This document shows, piece by piece, positions 37,069 through 45,059 of a DNA stretch of 64,000 nucleotides. Each line of letters starts with the position of its first letter. The stretch's first letter is position 1. The notes under the pieces were generated by a model. That model did no database searches, had not been told where the DNA came from, and worked only from the letters and a program-made list of their open reading frames with translations. The translations under genes and the position numbers were made by a program. Origin of the DNA: Pseudomonadota bacterium (GTDB taxonomy: Bacteria; Pseudomonadota; Gammaproteobacteria; Xanthomonadales; Xanthomonadaceae); assembly GCA_021821195.1 (NCBI GenBank), contig JAKACT010000002.1:186001-250000 (forward strand), in the 5' to 3' direction.

Positions 37069-38022
37069 ATGGAAACGATCGGAACCCCCCTCCTCTGGCT
37101 GGTCTTCGGCGGCGTGGTGATCGCCGCGCTGCTGGCCGACCTGGTGCTGATGCGCCACGGCGGACCGCACAAGGTCAGCTTCAAGGAAGCCGCCTGGTGG
37201 AGCATCGGCTGGGTGGCGCTGGCGCTGGCCTTCAACGGCTGGCTGTGGTGGTACACCGGGCAGCGCTTCGGCGCGCAGGCCGGAACCGACATCGGCATGG
37301 AATTCCTGACCGGCTACCTGGTCGAGAAGGCGCTGGCGGTCGACAACATCTTCGTGTTCCTGATGCTGTTCAACTATTTCGCGGTGCCGGAGATGCAGCG
37401 CCAGCGCGCGCTGGTGATCGGCATCATCGGCGCCATCGTGCTGCGCGCGATCCTGATCTTCGCCGGCGCGCTGCTGTTGTCGAAGTTCCACTGGGTGCTC
37501 TACGTGTTCGGCGCCTTCCTGCTGTTCACCGGCATCAAGATGTGGCGCGCCGCAGGCCAGGAGCCCGACCTGGAATCCAACCCGGTGCTGCGCTGGCTGA
37601 CCGGGCACATCCCGTTCCTGCGCCGCTACCACGGCAGCGCGCTGTGGGTGGGCCGGGGCCGCCGCCGCAAGTTCACCCCGCTGTTCATCGTCATCGTGAT
37701 GCTGGGCATCACCGACGTGATCTTCGCGGTGGATTCGATCCCGGCGATCTTCGCCATCACCACCGACCCCTTCATCGTGCTGACCTCCAACGTGTTCGCG
37801 GTGCTGGGCCTGCGCGCGATGTTCTTCCTGCTGCAGGGCATGGCCGACCGCTTCCACCTGTTGCCCTACGGACTCGCGCTGGTGCTGGTGTTCATCGGCA
37901 TGAAGATGCTGCTGATCGACGTGTACAAGCTGCCGATCCTGCTGTCGCTGGGCGCGGTGGCGGTGATCATCGGCAGCACCATTGCACTGAGCCTGGCGCG
38001 GCCGGCGAAACCGCACGCCTGA
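37069..38022 (+). CDS. alx: TerC/Alx-family membrane protein, probable Mn(II) exporter
   Basis: 317 aa inner-membrane protein with nine or so helices. TerC-family motifs are EFLTGYLVEKALAVDNIFVF and ITDVIFAVDSIPAIFAI, each with conserved acidic residues buried in helices, plus SNVFAVLGLRAMFFLL. Alx/TerC proteins export Mn(II); the manganese riboswitch directly upstream supports that role. ATG 37069 has GGAG 5 nt before it, inside the switch hairpin. The rhomboid gene follows 77 bp later on the same strand. Confidence 0.92.
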   Translation: METIGTPLLWLVFGGVVIAALLADLVLMRHGGPHKVSFKEAAWWSIGWVALALAFNGWLWWYTGQRFGAQAGTDIGMEFLTGYLVEKALAVDNIFVFLMLFNYFAVPEMQRQRALVIGIIGAIVLRAILIFAGALLLSKFHWVLYVFGAFLLFTGIKMWRAAGQEPDLESNPVLRWLTGHIPFLRRYHGSALWVGRGRRRKFTPLFIVIVMLGITDVIFAVDSIPAIFAITTDPFIVLTSNVFAVLGLRAMFFLLQGMADRFHLLPYGLALVLVFIGMKMLLIDVYKLPILLSLGAVAVIIGSTIALSLARPAKPHA

Positions 38023-38099
38023 TTGCGTGCACGGCGCGTCTTGGCGGCAGCCAGGCGCGCCGGCTTGCAATCATCGGGCCACCGCCCCACCTCGGTTGC

Positions 38100-38867
38100 A
38101 TGTCCGCCATCACCGACCACCAGCACCAGGCCGACCGCGGCCGCGTCCGCCGCGCGCTCAACACCAGCCTTGCCGGCGTGCTGCTGCTGTGGCTGTGCTT
38201 CGCCGCGCAGCAGGGCTTCGACTGGGGCTTCCTGGCGGTCACGCCGCATACGCCGGCAGGCCTGCTCGGCCTGCTCACCGCGCCGCTGCTGCACGGTTCG
38301 GTGGCGCACGTGCTAGCCAATACCACCGCGCTGCTGCTGCTCGGCACGCTGGCCGGCACCGTCTACCCGAAGGCCAGCCTGCGTGCGCTGCCGCTGCTGT
38401 GGCTGGGCGCAGGGCTGGGCGCGTGGCTGCTGGGCCAGCCGGGTTCGCACCACCTCGGTGCCAGCGGCGTCACCCACGGGCTGGGCTTCCTGGTGTTCGT
38501 GCTGGGGCTGCTACGGCGCGACCGCGCGGCGATTGCCGCCGGCATGATCGCGTTCCTGTTCTATGGCGGCATGCTGATGAGCGTGCTCCCGCGCGAAGCC
38601 GGCGTGTCGTGGGAATCGCACCTGGGTGGCGCGCTGGCCGGCATCGTCTCCGCCTTCCTGTTCCGCCGCAGCGACCCGCAGCCGGCGCGGCAGAAATACA
38701 GCTGGGAGCTGGAGGAAGAGTTCGAGGCCGAACAAGCCCGCCGCAAGGCCGAAGACGGATTCGGCACCTTCGAAACCCGCGCCCCCGACGATGTGCCGGT
38801 GCTGTGGCAGCGCGAAGCGCCGACGGAAGCGCGCGGCCAGGTGCTGCCGTTCCGGCGGCGCGAATGA
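38100..38867 (+). CDS. Rhomboid-family intramembrane serine protease
   Basis: 255 aa with six predicted helices. The catalytic Ser lies in LGASGVTHGLGF (GxSG) and the His in ESHLGGALAGIVSA (HxxG); the oxyanion-side HGSVAHVLANTTALLLLG is the usual loop with the His-Asn pair. A cytoplasmic charged C-terminal tail (ELEEEFEAEQARRKAEDGF) follows. Rhomboids cut membrane proteins within the bilayer; substrate unknown. ATG 38100 is the first Met of the family alignment; the frame opens earlier over terC only as noise. Confidence 0.9.
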   Translation: MSAITDHQHQADRGRVRRALNTSLAGVLLLWLCFAAQQGFDWGFLAVTPHTPAGLLGLLTAPLLHGSVAHVLANTTALLLLGTLAGTVYPKASLRALPLLWLGAGLGAWLLGQPGSHHLGASGVTHGLGFLVFVLGLLRRDRAAIAAGMIAFLFYGGMLMSVLPREAGVSWESHLGGALAGIVSAFLFRRSDPQPARQKYSWELEEEFEAEQARRKAEDGFGTFETRAPDDVPVLWQREAPTEARGQVLPFRRRE

Positions 38868-38889
38868 CCGCGTGGATGATGCGCCGGCG

Positions 38890-39534
38890 CTACCTGCCAG
38901 CCAGCACCGCCACGCCCAGCTGGCGGTCGTGCCAGCGTGACAACAGCAGCAGCGAGGTAGCCGCGCCGAGCAGGCACAGGAACATGTCCCACTGGGTGTC
39001 CCACTGGTCGCCCTGGGTGGCGAGGAAGGCATCGGCATCCGCGCCGTAGACCAGCGCCGCCCACCATTCGATCAGCTCGAAGAACGCCGAGAAGCTCAGG
39101 CAAGCGGCCAGCACCAGATAGGTCAGCCAACCGCCGCGGCGCAGCGGCGTCAGCCGCAGCAGCAGCTCGCGGGCGAGGATGGCCGGCACGAAGCCCTGCA
39201 TCCAGTGGCCCAACCGGTCCCAGGGATTGCGCGCGGTGCCCAGCAGCTCCTGCAGCCAGAACCCGCCCGGGGTCAGCGAATAGGTGTAGGCGCCGCCGTG
39301 GATCAGCACCAGTGCATGCAGCGCCAGCAGCCAGCACAGCAGTCGGGTCAGCGGGAAGCGCTGCCAGCGCCAGGCCACCAGTGCCAGCCCGACCATCGCC
39401 CAGATCACCTCCAGCGACCAGGTCAGGCGGTCGCTGGCGATGGCGAACGAGACCGCCAGTGCGGCCAGCACGCCGCCGGCCAGCAGCCAGCGTTCCGGGC
39501 GCGAAGGCGGGATGGCGACGGCGTGATGGGGCAT
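38890..39534 (-). CDS. DUF2238 (YjdF) inner-membrane protein
   Basis: 214 aa with about six helices. Family traits are LIHGGAYTYSLTPGGFWLQ, a conserved RNPWDRLGHWMQGFVPA loop, FSAFFELIEWWAALVYGADAD and the ending DTQWDMFLCLLGAATSLLLL; the His, Asp and Glu residues in these loops suggest a metal site or a small-molecule pocket. No function is established. It is convergent with the rhomboid gene (22 bp) and divergent from the patatin lipoprotein. Confidence 0.88.
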   Translation of the reverse strand: MPHHAVAIPPSRPERWLLAGGVLAALAVSFAIASDRLTWSLEVIWAMVGLALVAWRWQRFPLTRLLCWLLALHALVLIHGGAYTYSLTPGGFWLQELLGTARNPWDRLGHWMQGFVPAILARELLLRLTPLRRGGWLTYLVLAACLSFSAFFELIEWWAALVYGADADAFLATQGDQWDTQWDMFLCLLGAATSLLLLSRWHDRQLGVAVLAGR

Positions 39535-39663
39535 CGTGGTTTCCGGAGTCGCGGGTATGCGCCCGGATTATGGCGGTCATTCCTGCGCGGAAGTGGCCGC
39601 GGTTCGGCTGGCGTTGCGGCATTCGCCGCTAAGCTGCGCGCTTCCCGGTCATTCCCTCATCCG

Positions 39664-40674
39664 ATGCGCGTCTTTGCTGCCGTCCTTGCCTGCACGCTCC
39701 TTGCCGCCTGCGCCAGCGCACCGCCTGCACCCGCGGTCGCGCCTGCCAATGCACCGGTCGCCGTCGCGCCAATCAGGGTGGGGCTGGCGCTGGGCGGCGG
39801 CGCTGCCAAGGGCTTTGCCCACATCGGCGTGATCAAGATGCTGGAAGCCAATGGCATCAAGCCGGTGGTGGTGTCAGGCACCAGCGCCGGCAGCGTGGTC
39901 GGCGCGCTGTACGCCAGCGGCATGGATGCGTACGCGCTGCAGCAGAAGGCGGTGGCGCTGGACGAAGCCAGTATCCGCGACGTCAGCTTGTTCTCTGGCG
40001 GCGTGGTGAAGGGCCAGAAGCTGCAGGACTACGTCAACGCGCAGCTGGGCGAACGCACCTTCGAGAAGCTGAAGAAGCCGCTGGCGGTGGTCGCCACCCG
40101 GTTGGAAGACGGCCAGCGCACGGTGTTCGTGCGCGGCAACGTGGGCCAGGCGGTGCGCGCGTCCAGCTCGATCCCGGGCGTGTTCGAGGCGGTCGGCATC
40201 GGCAAGCACCACTATGTCGATGGCGGCGTGGTCAGCCCGGTGCCGGTGGACGCCGCGCGCGACCTGGGTGCCGACTTCGTGGTGGCGGTCGACATCAGCA
40301 GCAAGGCCAGCGGCGCGGCCGATCCGTCCAGCATGCTCGGCAACGTCAACCGCAGCATCGCGATCATGGGCCAGAAGCTGGGCGCGGCGGAACTGGCGCG
40401 CGCGGACGTGGTGATCCGCCCCAGCGTCAACGACATTGGCGCTACCGATTTCGCGCAGAAAAACCGCGCCATCCTCGAAGGCGAGCGCGCCGCGCAGGCG
40501 GCGCTGCCGCAGATCCGCGCCAGGATCGCCGCACTGCAGGCGCAGCGGCTGGCGCAGGCCCGGCAGGCCGCGGAAACAAAGGCGGCGCAGCAGCGCGAAG
40601 CCGAGCGCAAGGCACGCTGCGCGCAGCAGACCGGCTGGCTGGACAAACTGCGCCGCGACGCCGACTGCAAATGA
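39664..40674 (+). CDS. Patatin-like phospholipase lipoprotein (RssA-related)
   Basis: 336 aa. Signal peptide with lipobox LAAC (Cys16), so anchored at the periplasmic face. Catalytic motifs: GGGAAKGFAHIG (oxyanion), GTSAGSVVGAL (Ser nucleophile) and YVDGGVVSPVPV (Asp). The C-terminal 70 residues form an Ala/Arg/Gln-rich helix (RIAALQAQRLAQARQAAETK) ending in two Cys (RCAQQTGW and DADCK) that may form a disulfide. This is the second patatin in the window, and unlike the one at 20.8 kb it is exported. Confidence 0.9.
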   Translation: MRVFAAVLACTLLAACASAPPAPAVAPANAPVAVAPIRVGLALGGGAAKGFAHIGVIKMLEANGIKPVVVSGTSAGSVVGALYASGMDAYALQQKAVALDEASIRDVSLFSGGVVKGQKLQDYVNAQLGERTFEKLKKPLAVVATRLEDGQRTVFVRGNVGQAVRASSSIPGVFEAVGIGKHHYVDGGVVSPVPVDAARDLGADFVVAVDISSKASGAADPSSMLGNVNRSIAIMGQKLGAAELARADVVIRPSVNDIGATDFAQKNRAILEGERAAQAALPQIRARIAALQAQRLAQARQAAETKAAQQREAERKARCAQQTGWLDKLRRDADCK

Positions 40675-40686
40675 CCGCGCGCGGCA

Positions 40687-41115
40687 CTACCCCTTGCGCG
40701 GCGTGACGCCCACGCCGTAGCCGTACACCAGCCTGCCGCCCAGCCAGCCGGTGGCCAGCAGCGCCAGCAAACCCGCGCCGCTGAGCGCCAGTGCCAAGGC
40801 ATCGGGCGGCAGCGGCTGCCGGTCGTGCAGGCGCAGCAACGCGCTGCCGGCATACAGGCACCAGCTGGTCAGCGCCAGCCCCATATGCGCATTGACGGTA
40901 CTGCCGGCGGGGTGCTCGGCCGGCAGCTTGAGCAGCTCCCAAAACCCTGCCAGCGCCGCCACCAATCCGAACGCGCAGCCCAGCACGGTCAGCGCGAACG
41001 CCAGCTGCCACAGCCACGGCGGCGCCCACAACAGGCCGACGGCATCCGCCGCCGTGGCCAGCGACCAGCAGGCCACCGGGAAATGCACCACGGCGGGATG
41101 GATGGGATGGCTCAT
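40687..41115 (-). CDS. DUF2231 membrane protein
   Basis: 142 aa with four predicted helices, start HPIHPAVVHFPVACWSLATAADAVG, the DUF2231 hallmark (HP.HP.LVHFPI). His residues in the first loop could bind haem or metal. Its ATG overlaps the upstream gene's TGA (ATGA). It is the last gene of the folE, sigma-factor, membrane-protein run. Confidence 0.85.
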   Translation of the reverse strand: MSHPIHPAVVHFPVACWSLATAADAVGLLWAPPWLWQLAFALTVLGCAFGLVAALAGFWELLKLPAEHPAGSTVNAHMGLALTSWCLYAGSALLRLHDRQPLPPDALALALSGAGLLALLATGWLGGRLVYGYGVGVTPRKG

Positions 41116-41459
41116 TGCATCACTACCGCCGCGATCAGCAGCAGCGCCCCGGTCACCGCGAAGCCGGCATGGGTCAGCACCACCCGCTTCAACGCCACCC
41201 GCTTGCCATAGTGGATCGACGCCAGATAGAAGCCGAACAGGGCGGCGACCAGGAAGACGCACAGCGCCACCACCGGCAAAGTGCCGACGCCATCGCCGGT
41301 CAGGATGGCCGCGACCAGCAGGATCAGCCCACCGGCACCCAGCAGGGCGTGCAGCAGCGACACCGCCCACGGCGCCAGTTTCCCGCGCAGCACGTACGAC
41401 GCCAGCACCAGGCCACCACAGGCGCCCACCAGGAACACGATCAAGGCATACAGCAACAT
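41112..41459 (-). CDS. Four-helix membrane protein, hypothetical
   Basis: 115 aa, almost wholly hydrophobic: LLYALIVFLVGACGGLVLASYVL, SLLHALLGAGGLILLVAAIL, LPVVALCVFLVAALFGFYLAS and THAGFAVTGALLLIAAVVMQ. Conserved-looking His residues occur in helix 2 (LLH), at SIHYG and at LTHAGF, arranged like quinone- or haem-associated small membrane proteins. Not assigned to a named family. Follows the sigma-factor gene by 34 bp and overlaps the DUF2231 gene, so the two are likely partners. Confidence 0.75.
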   Translation of the reverse strand: MLLYALIVFLVGACGGLVLASYVLRGKLAPWAVSLLHALLGAGGLILLVAAILTGDGVGTLPVVALCVFLVAALFGFYLASIHYGKRVALKRVVLTHAGFAVTGALLLIAAVVMQ

Positions 41460-41493
41460 TCCACACCCCCTTTTGGGCTGATAAACAGGGACA

Positions 41494-42201
41494 TCAGGCT
41501 TGCGTGCCGGGCAGTGCCGCGATCCGCGCCATCACCACGTCGGTCATCCGCGCACAGCGCGCGCCCATGAACTGGAACGCTTCCACCTGCGCCGCCGACA
41601 CGCGGCTGGCCAGCGCCGCGCGCAGCTGGCGGCGGGCGCGGTGCAGGCGGGTTTTCACGGTTTCCGGGCGGATCTCCAGCGCGCTGGCGGTTTCCTCCAC
41701 CGAGCAGCCCTCCACGTCGCGCAGCACGTACACCAGCCGGAACGCTTCCGGCAGCTCGTCCACCGCCTGTTCCAGCAGCCGGCGCAGCTGCGCGCGCGCC
41801 GCTTCCTCGGCGGGGTCGTCGCCCAGCACGCGGCCGGGAAACGCAATCAGCTGCGCCGCAGGTGCGCCCCTGTCGATATCGTCGATGTCCACGCTGTCGC
41901 GCCTCCGGCGCAGGCGACCATAGGCTTCATTGAGGGCGATGCGGGTCAGCCAGGTCGCCAGCGATGCTTCGCCGCGGAAGCTGCCCAGCTTTTCGTAGCC
42001 GTGCACATAGGCTTCCTGCACCACGTCCTCGGCCTCGGCCTCGTTGCGGATGACCCCGCGCACCACCCGGAACATGCGCTGGTTGCAGCGCTGCATGACC
42101 TGCCGGAACGCATCGCGCTCGCCGCCGCGCACGCAGGCCACCAGCGCGGCATCGTCCAGTGCGGCGTAGTCGCGCGTGGCGCCTGCTGCAATCGTGTTCA
42201 T
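41494..42201 (-). CDS. ECF-type RNA polymerase sigma factor
   Basis: 235 aa. Region 2 (FRQVMQRCNQRMFRVVRGVI, DVVQEAYVHGYEKLGSFRG, TWLTRIALNEAYGRLRRRR) and region 4 (LPEAFRLVYVLRDVEGCSVEE, RPETVKTRLHRARRQLRAAL) are complete, separated by a 50-residue linker. A C-terminal extension of about 30 residues (VEAFQFMGARCARMTDVVMAR) may sense or bind a regulator. No anti-sigma gene follows; instead two membrane proteins do. folE ends 13 bp upstream of its start, so it shares the folE transcript. Confidence 0.9.
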   Translation of the reverse strand: MNTIAAGATRDYAALDDAALVACVRGGERDAFRQVMQRCNQRMFRVVRGVIRNEAEAEDVVQEAYVHGYEKLGSFRGEASLATWLTRIALNEAYGRLRRRRDSVDIDDIDRGAPAAQLIAFPGRVLGDDPAEEAARAQLRRLLEQAVDELPEAFRLVYVLRDVEGCSVEETASALEIRPETVKTRLHRARRQLRAALASRVSAAQVEAFQFMGARCARMTDVVMARIAALPGTQA

Positions 42202-42214
42202 GGCTGTTCCTCCA

Positions 42215-42838
42215 TCACGCCGACAGCGCAGCGAGGATATCGCTGCGCCACGGCTCCCGTTCGAACGCGCCCAGCAGCCGCCGCGTCAGCATCGCGCTGC
42301 CGTGCACGTGCACGCCGCGGGTGGTCATGCAGCCGTGGCTGGCGCGGATTGCCACCGCCACGCCGCGCGGCTGCAGCTCGCGCTGCAGGGCGTCGGCGAT
42401 TTCCACCGTCAGTCGCTCCTGGATCTGCAGCCGGCGCGCGTAGGCATCCACCAGCCGCGCCAGCTTGGACAGGCCCACCACGTGTTCGCCCGGCAGGTAG
42501 GCGACATGGGCAACGCCGGTGATCGGCGCCATGTGGTGTTCGCAGGTGCTGTGCAGCGGGATGTCGCGCAGCAGCACGATGTCGTCGTAGCCGGAACGCT
42601 CGAAGCGACGGCCGAGGATCCGTGCCGGGTCCTTGGCGTAGCCACCGAACCATTCCTCGTAGGCGCGTACCACCCGCGCCGGGGTGTCGTGCAGGCCGGC
42701 GCGCAGCGGGTCGTCACCGGCCCAGCGGATCAGCGTGCGCACCGCCGCTTCGGCCTCGGCGCGACTGGGGCAGGGCGTTTCGGCGTCGGTGTCGTTGGCA
42801 TCGGCAACCTGCGGCACGGCGGCTAGCGAGTTCAGCAT
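42215..42838 (-). CDS. folE: GTP cyclohydrolase I
   Basis: 207 aa cytoplasmic enzyme making 7,8-dihydroneopterin triphosphate, the first step of folate and pterin synthesis. Zinc ligands C99 and H102 in STCEHHMAP and C170 in SHGCMTTRG match the spacing of the E. coli enzyme; [22 protein letters not shown] is the substrate-side helix. ATG 42838 is preferred to ATG 42847 because a GGA lies at suitable distance. First gene of a run with the ECF sigma factor, divergent from the Rieske-FAD oxidoreductase over a palindrome. A pterin-dependent phenylalanine hydroxylase lies 2 kb away. Confidence 0.95.
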   Translation of the reverse strand: MLNSLAAVPQVADANDTDAETPCPSRAEAEAAVRTLIRWAGDDPLRAGLHDTPARVVRAYEEWFGGYAKDPARILGRRFERSGYDDIVLLRDIPLHSTCEHHMAPITGVAHVAYLPGEHVVGLSKLARLVDAYARRLQIQERLTVEIADALQRELQPRGVAVAIRASHGCMTTRGVHVHGSAMLTRRLLGAFEREPWRSDILAALSA

Positions 42839-42887
42839 GGCGGGCATTCCAAGGGGTCTTGCTTCGGCAGATGTAGCGGCGCAAAAA

Positions 42888-42903
42888 AGGTTCCCGGGAA
42901 CCT
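42888..42903. promoter_or_regulatory. Perfect 16-bp palindrome in the folE / oxidoreductase divergent promoter
   Basis: AGGTTCCCGGGAACCT reads the same on both strands. Each arm contains GGAACC, the -35 type of ECF sigma factors, and in both directions exactly 16 nt follow before an ATC (ATCAG forward at 42919, ATCTG in reverse at 42873). It may be a repressor operator or a pair of face-to-face ECF promoters. Confidence 0.55.
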
Positions 42904-42964
42904 GCTGGCCCCTGCTGCATCAGTGGAGCAGGATTCCCCCATCGACAAGGCAACGGAGCGCGAC

Positions 42965-44467
42965 ATGGCACAGGCAGCAGTTCTTTCCGGTCCGGACTTC
43001 ACCGCCGGCGTGGCGCTGGCTTCGCTCCCGGCAGGCGGCGTGCTGCTGGGCCACGTCGGGGCAACCGCGGTGCTGCTGGCGCTGGTGGACGGTAGACCGC
43101 ACGCGGTCTCCGCCAGCTGCACCCACTACGGCGGGCCGCTGGGCGAAGGGTTGCGGGTGGGCGATGAAATCCGCTGCCCGTGGCACCACGCCTGCTTCAG
43201 CCTGCGCAGCGGCAAGGCGGTGCGGGCACCGGCGTTCGCGCCGCTGGACTGCTGGAAAGTGGAAGTGGAGGGCGACCGTGTGTTCGTGCGCGGCGAGCAG
43301 GTCGCGGCCGAGGCCGAACCCGGGCCCGTGGCGACTTCGCTGCAGGATGTCCTCATCATCGGCGGCGGCGCCGCCGGTTTCGCCTGCGCCCAGCGCCTGC
43401 GCGAGCGCGGCTTCGCCGGCCGCATCACCATGCTCAGCGAAGACAGCGCGCCGCCGGTGGACCGGCCCAACCTGTCCAAGGACTACCTCGCCGGCAGCGC
43501 GCCGGCCGAGTGGATCCCGCTGCAGCCGCCCGAGTTCTACCGCGAGCACGGCATCGACCTGCGCCTGGATTGCGCGGTGACCGCGCTGGACCTGCGCGAG
43601 CGCCGGGTGGCCACGCGCACCGGCGGGCGCTTCGGCTACGACGCGCTGCTGCTGGCCACCGGCGCCGAGGCCAGCCGCATCCCGCTGCCGCGCTTCGACC
43701 TACCCAACGTATTCACCCTGCGCACGCTGGCCGATGCCGACGCGCTGCTCCGCGGCATCGCCGATGCCCACGCCATCGCGGTGATCGGGTCCGGCTTCAT
43801 CGGCATGGAAGCCGCCTCCGCGCTGCGCGCACGCGGGCTGGCGGTGCACGTGGTGACGCCGGAAGCGCTGCCGCTGGCGCGCATCCTCGGCACACCGCTG
43901 GCGCAGCACCTGCTGAACCTGCACCGCGGCCACGGCGTGCAGTTCCACCTGCAGACGCAGGCGGAGCATTTCGATGGCAACAACCTGCGGCTGGCCAATG
44001 GCGACACGCTGGCGGTGGACGCGCTGCTGGTGGGCATCGGCGTGCGCCCGCGGATCCAGCTGGCCGATGACGCGGGACTGCGGATCCAGAACGGCATCGT
44101 GGTCGATGACCGCCTGCGCACCGCGGTCGCCGGGGTCTACGCCGCTGGCGACGTGGCCCGCTATCCACGCGGCGGCGGGATGGCACGGGTGGAGCACTGG
44201 GTGCACGCGCAGCGGCAGGGCCAGTGCGTGGCCGACAACATGCTGGGCGATGACCGCGCCTTCACCGACCCGCCGTTCTTCTGGACCCACCACTACGGCA
44301 CCGACTTGCGCTACCTCGGCCACGGCAGCGGCTGGAACCGGGTGGAAATGGATGGCGATCCCGCCGCCAATGACTGCCTGGCCCGCTACTACCGCGACGA
44401 CGTGCTGGTGGCGGCGGCGGCGATCGGCCGCGACCGCGCGCTGCTGGCGCTGCAGGCGCAGCTGTAG
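42965..44467 (+). CDS. Rieske-domain FAD-dependent NAD(P)H oxidoreductase (AIFL/ferredoxin reductase type)
   Basis: 500 aa. Residues 1-105 are a Rieske [2Fe-2S] domain with C52-x-H54 (SCTHYGG) and C71-x2-H74 (CPWHHACFSL). After a short linker comes a two-dinucleotide-domain flavoprotein: VLIIGGGAAGFACAQ for FAD, VDRPNLSKDYLAG, LLLATGAEASRIPLP, IAVIGSGFIGMEAASAL for NAD(P)H and GVYAAGDVARYP, then a reductase C-terminal domain. The layout matches AIF-like reductases. Partner and substrate unknown; electron supply to a redox protein is likely. ATG 42965 with GGAG 6 nt before is preferred over GTG 42923. Confidence 0.92.
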   Translation: MAQAAVLSGPDFTAGVALASLPAGGVLLGHVGATAVLLALVDGRPHAVSASCTHYGGPLGEGLRVGDEIRCPWHHACFSLRSGKAVRAPAFAPLDCWKVEVEGDRVFVRGEQVAAEAEPGPVATSLQDVLIIGGGAAGFACAQRLRERGFAGRITMLSEDSAPPVDRPNLSKDYLAGSAPAEWIPLQPPEFYREHGIDLRLDCAVTALDLRERRVATRTGGRFGYDALLLATGAEASRIPLPRFDLPNVFTLRTLADADALLRGIADAHAIAVIGSGFIGMEAASALRARGLAVHVVTPEALPLARILGTPLAQHLLNLHRGHGVQFHLQTQAEHFDGNNLRLANGDTLAVDALLVGIGVRPRIQLADDAGLRIQNGIVVDDRLRTAVAGVYAAGDVARYPRGGGMARVEHWVHAQRQGQCVADNMLGDDRAFTDPPFFWTHHYGTDLRYLGHGSGWNRVEMDGDPAANDCLARYYRDDVLVAAAAIGRDRALLALQAQL

Positions 44468-44473
44468 CGCGCG

Positions 44474-44956
44474 TCAGCCGGCGTCCGCCTGCAGCGGCAG
44501 CGCCTGCGCGCGCTTGACCGTGCGCAGCACGAAGCTGGAATTGACGTCGTCCACCTCCGCCTGCGCCAGCAGCTTGTCCAGCAGGAAGCGCGAGAAGTGC
44601 TCGAGGTTGCGCACCACCACGTGCAGCAGGTAGTCCATGTCGCCGGTCAGCGCATGGCAGGCCACCACTTCCGGCCAGGCGTTGACCTGGCGGGCGAAGG
44701 TATCGATGCGCTCGGCGTCGTGGCTCTTCAACTGCACCCGCACGAACGCCTGCAGGCCCAGCCCCAGCCGCTCGGGATCAACCTCGGCGCGGTAGCCGAC
44801 GATCACTCCTTCGCGCTCCAGCCGCTGCACCCGGCGCAGGCAGGCCGAAGCCGACAGGTGGACCCGCTCGGCCAGCTCGGCATTGGTCTGCCGGCCCGCC
44901 CGCTGCAGCTCGGCGAGCAGGGTCAGGTCGGTGCGGTCCAGCTGGATTCCGGTCAT
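44474..44956 (-). CDS. Lrp/AsnC-family transcriptional regulator
   Basis: 160 aa. HTH (LDRTDLTLLAELQRAGRQTN, then LSASACLRRVQRLEREGVI) and the RAM ligand-binding domain (GLGLQAFVRVQLKSHDAE, TGDMDYLLHVVVRNLEHF, VNSSFVLRTVKRAQALP). Such regulators respond to amino acids. It is divergent from phenylalanine 4-monooxygenase, which is the likely target, with Phe or Tyr a likely effector (inference). The frame opens 30 codons earlier; ATG 44956 is the family start. Confidence 0.92.
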   Translation of the reverse strand: MTGIQLDRTDLTLLAELQRAGRQTNAELAERVHLSASACLRRVQRLEREGVIVGYRAEVDPERLGLGLQAFVRVQLKSHDAERIDTFARQVNAWPEVVACHALTGDMDYLLHVVVRNLEHFSRFLLDKLLAQAEVDDVNSSFVLRTVKRAQALPLQADAG

Positions 44957-45012
44957 TTCTTCCACTTGTCCTCGCCATGGCGCTGGAATATTGCGCCTAT
45001 GACCGTATTCGA

Positions 45013-45024
45013 TGCAATTTTGCA
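45013..45024. promoter_or_regulatory. Candidate Lrp operator in the lrp-phhA divergent region
   Basis: TGCAATTTTGCA has 5-bp inverted arms (TGCAA/TTGCA) around TT, inside the only AT-rich patch of the 103-bp space between the two divergent start codons. A related half site, TTGCAC, follows at 45041. Position and symmetry suit a site bound by the neighbouring regulator; no footprint evidence. Confidence 0.45.
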
Positions 45025-45059
45025 GACATCTTGCGCACCGTTGCACCTACCCTTGGGGG

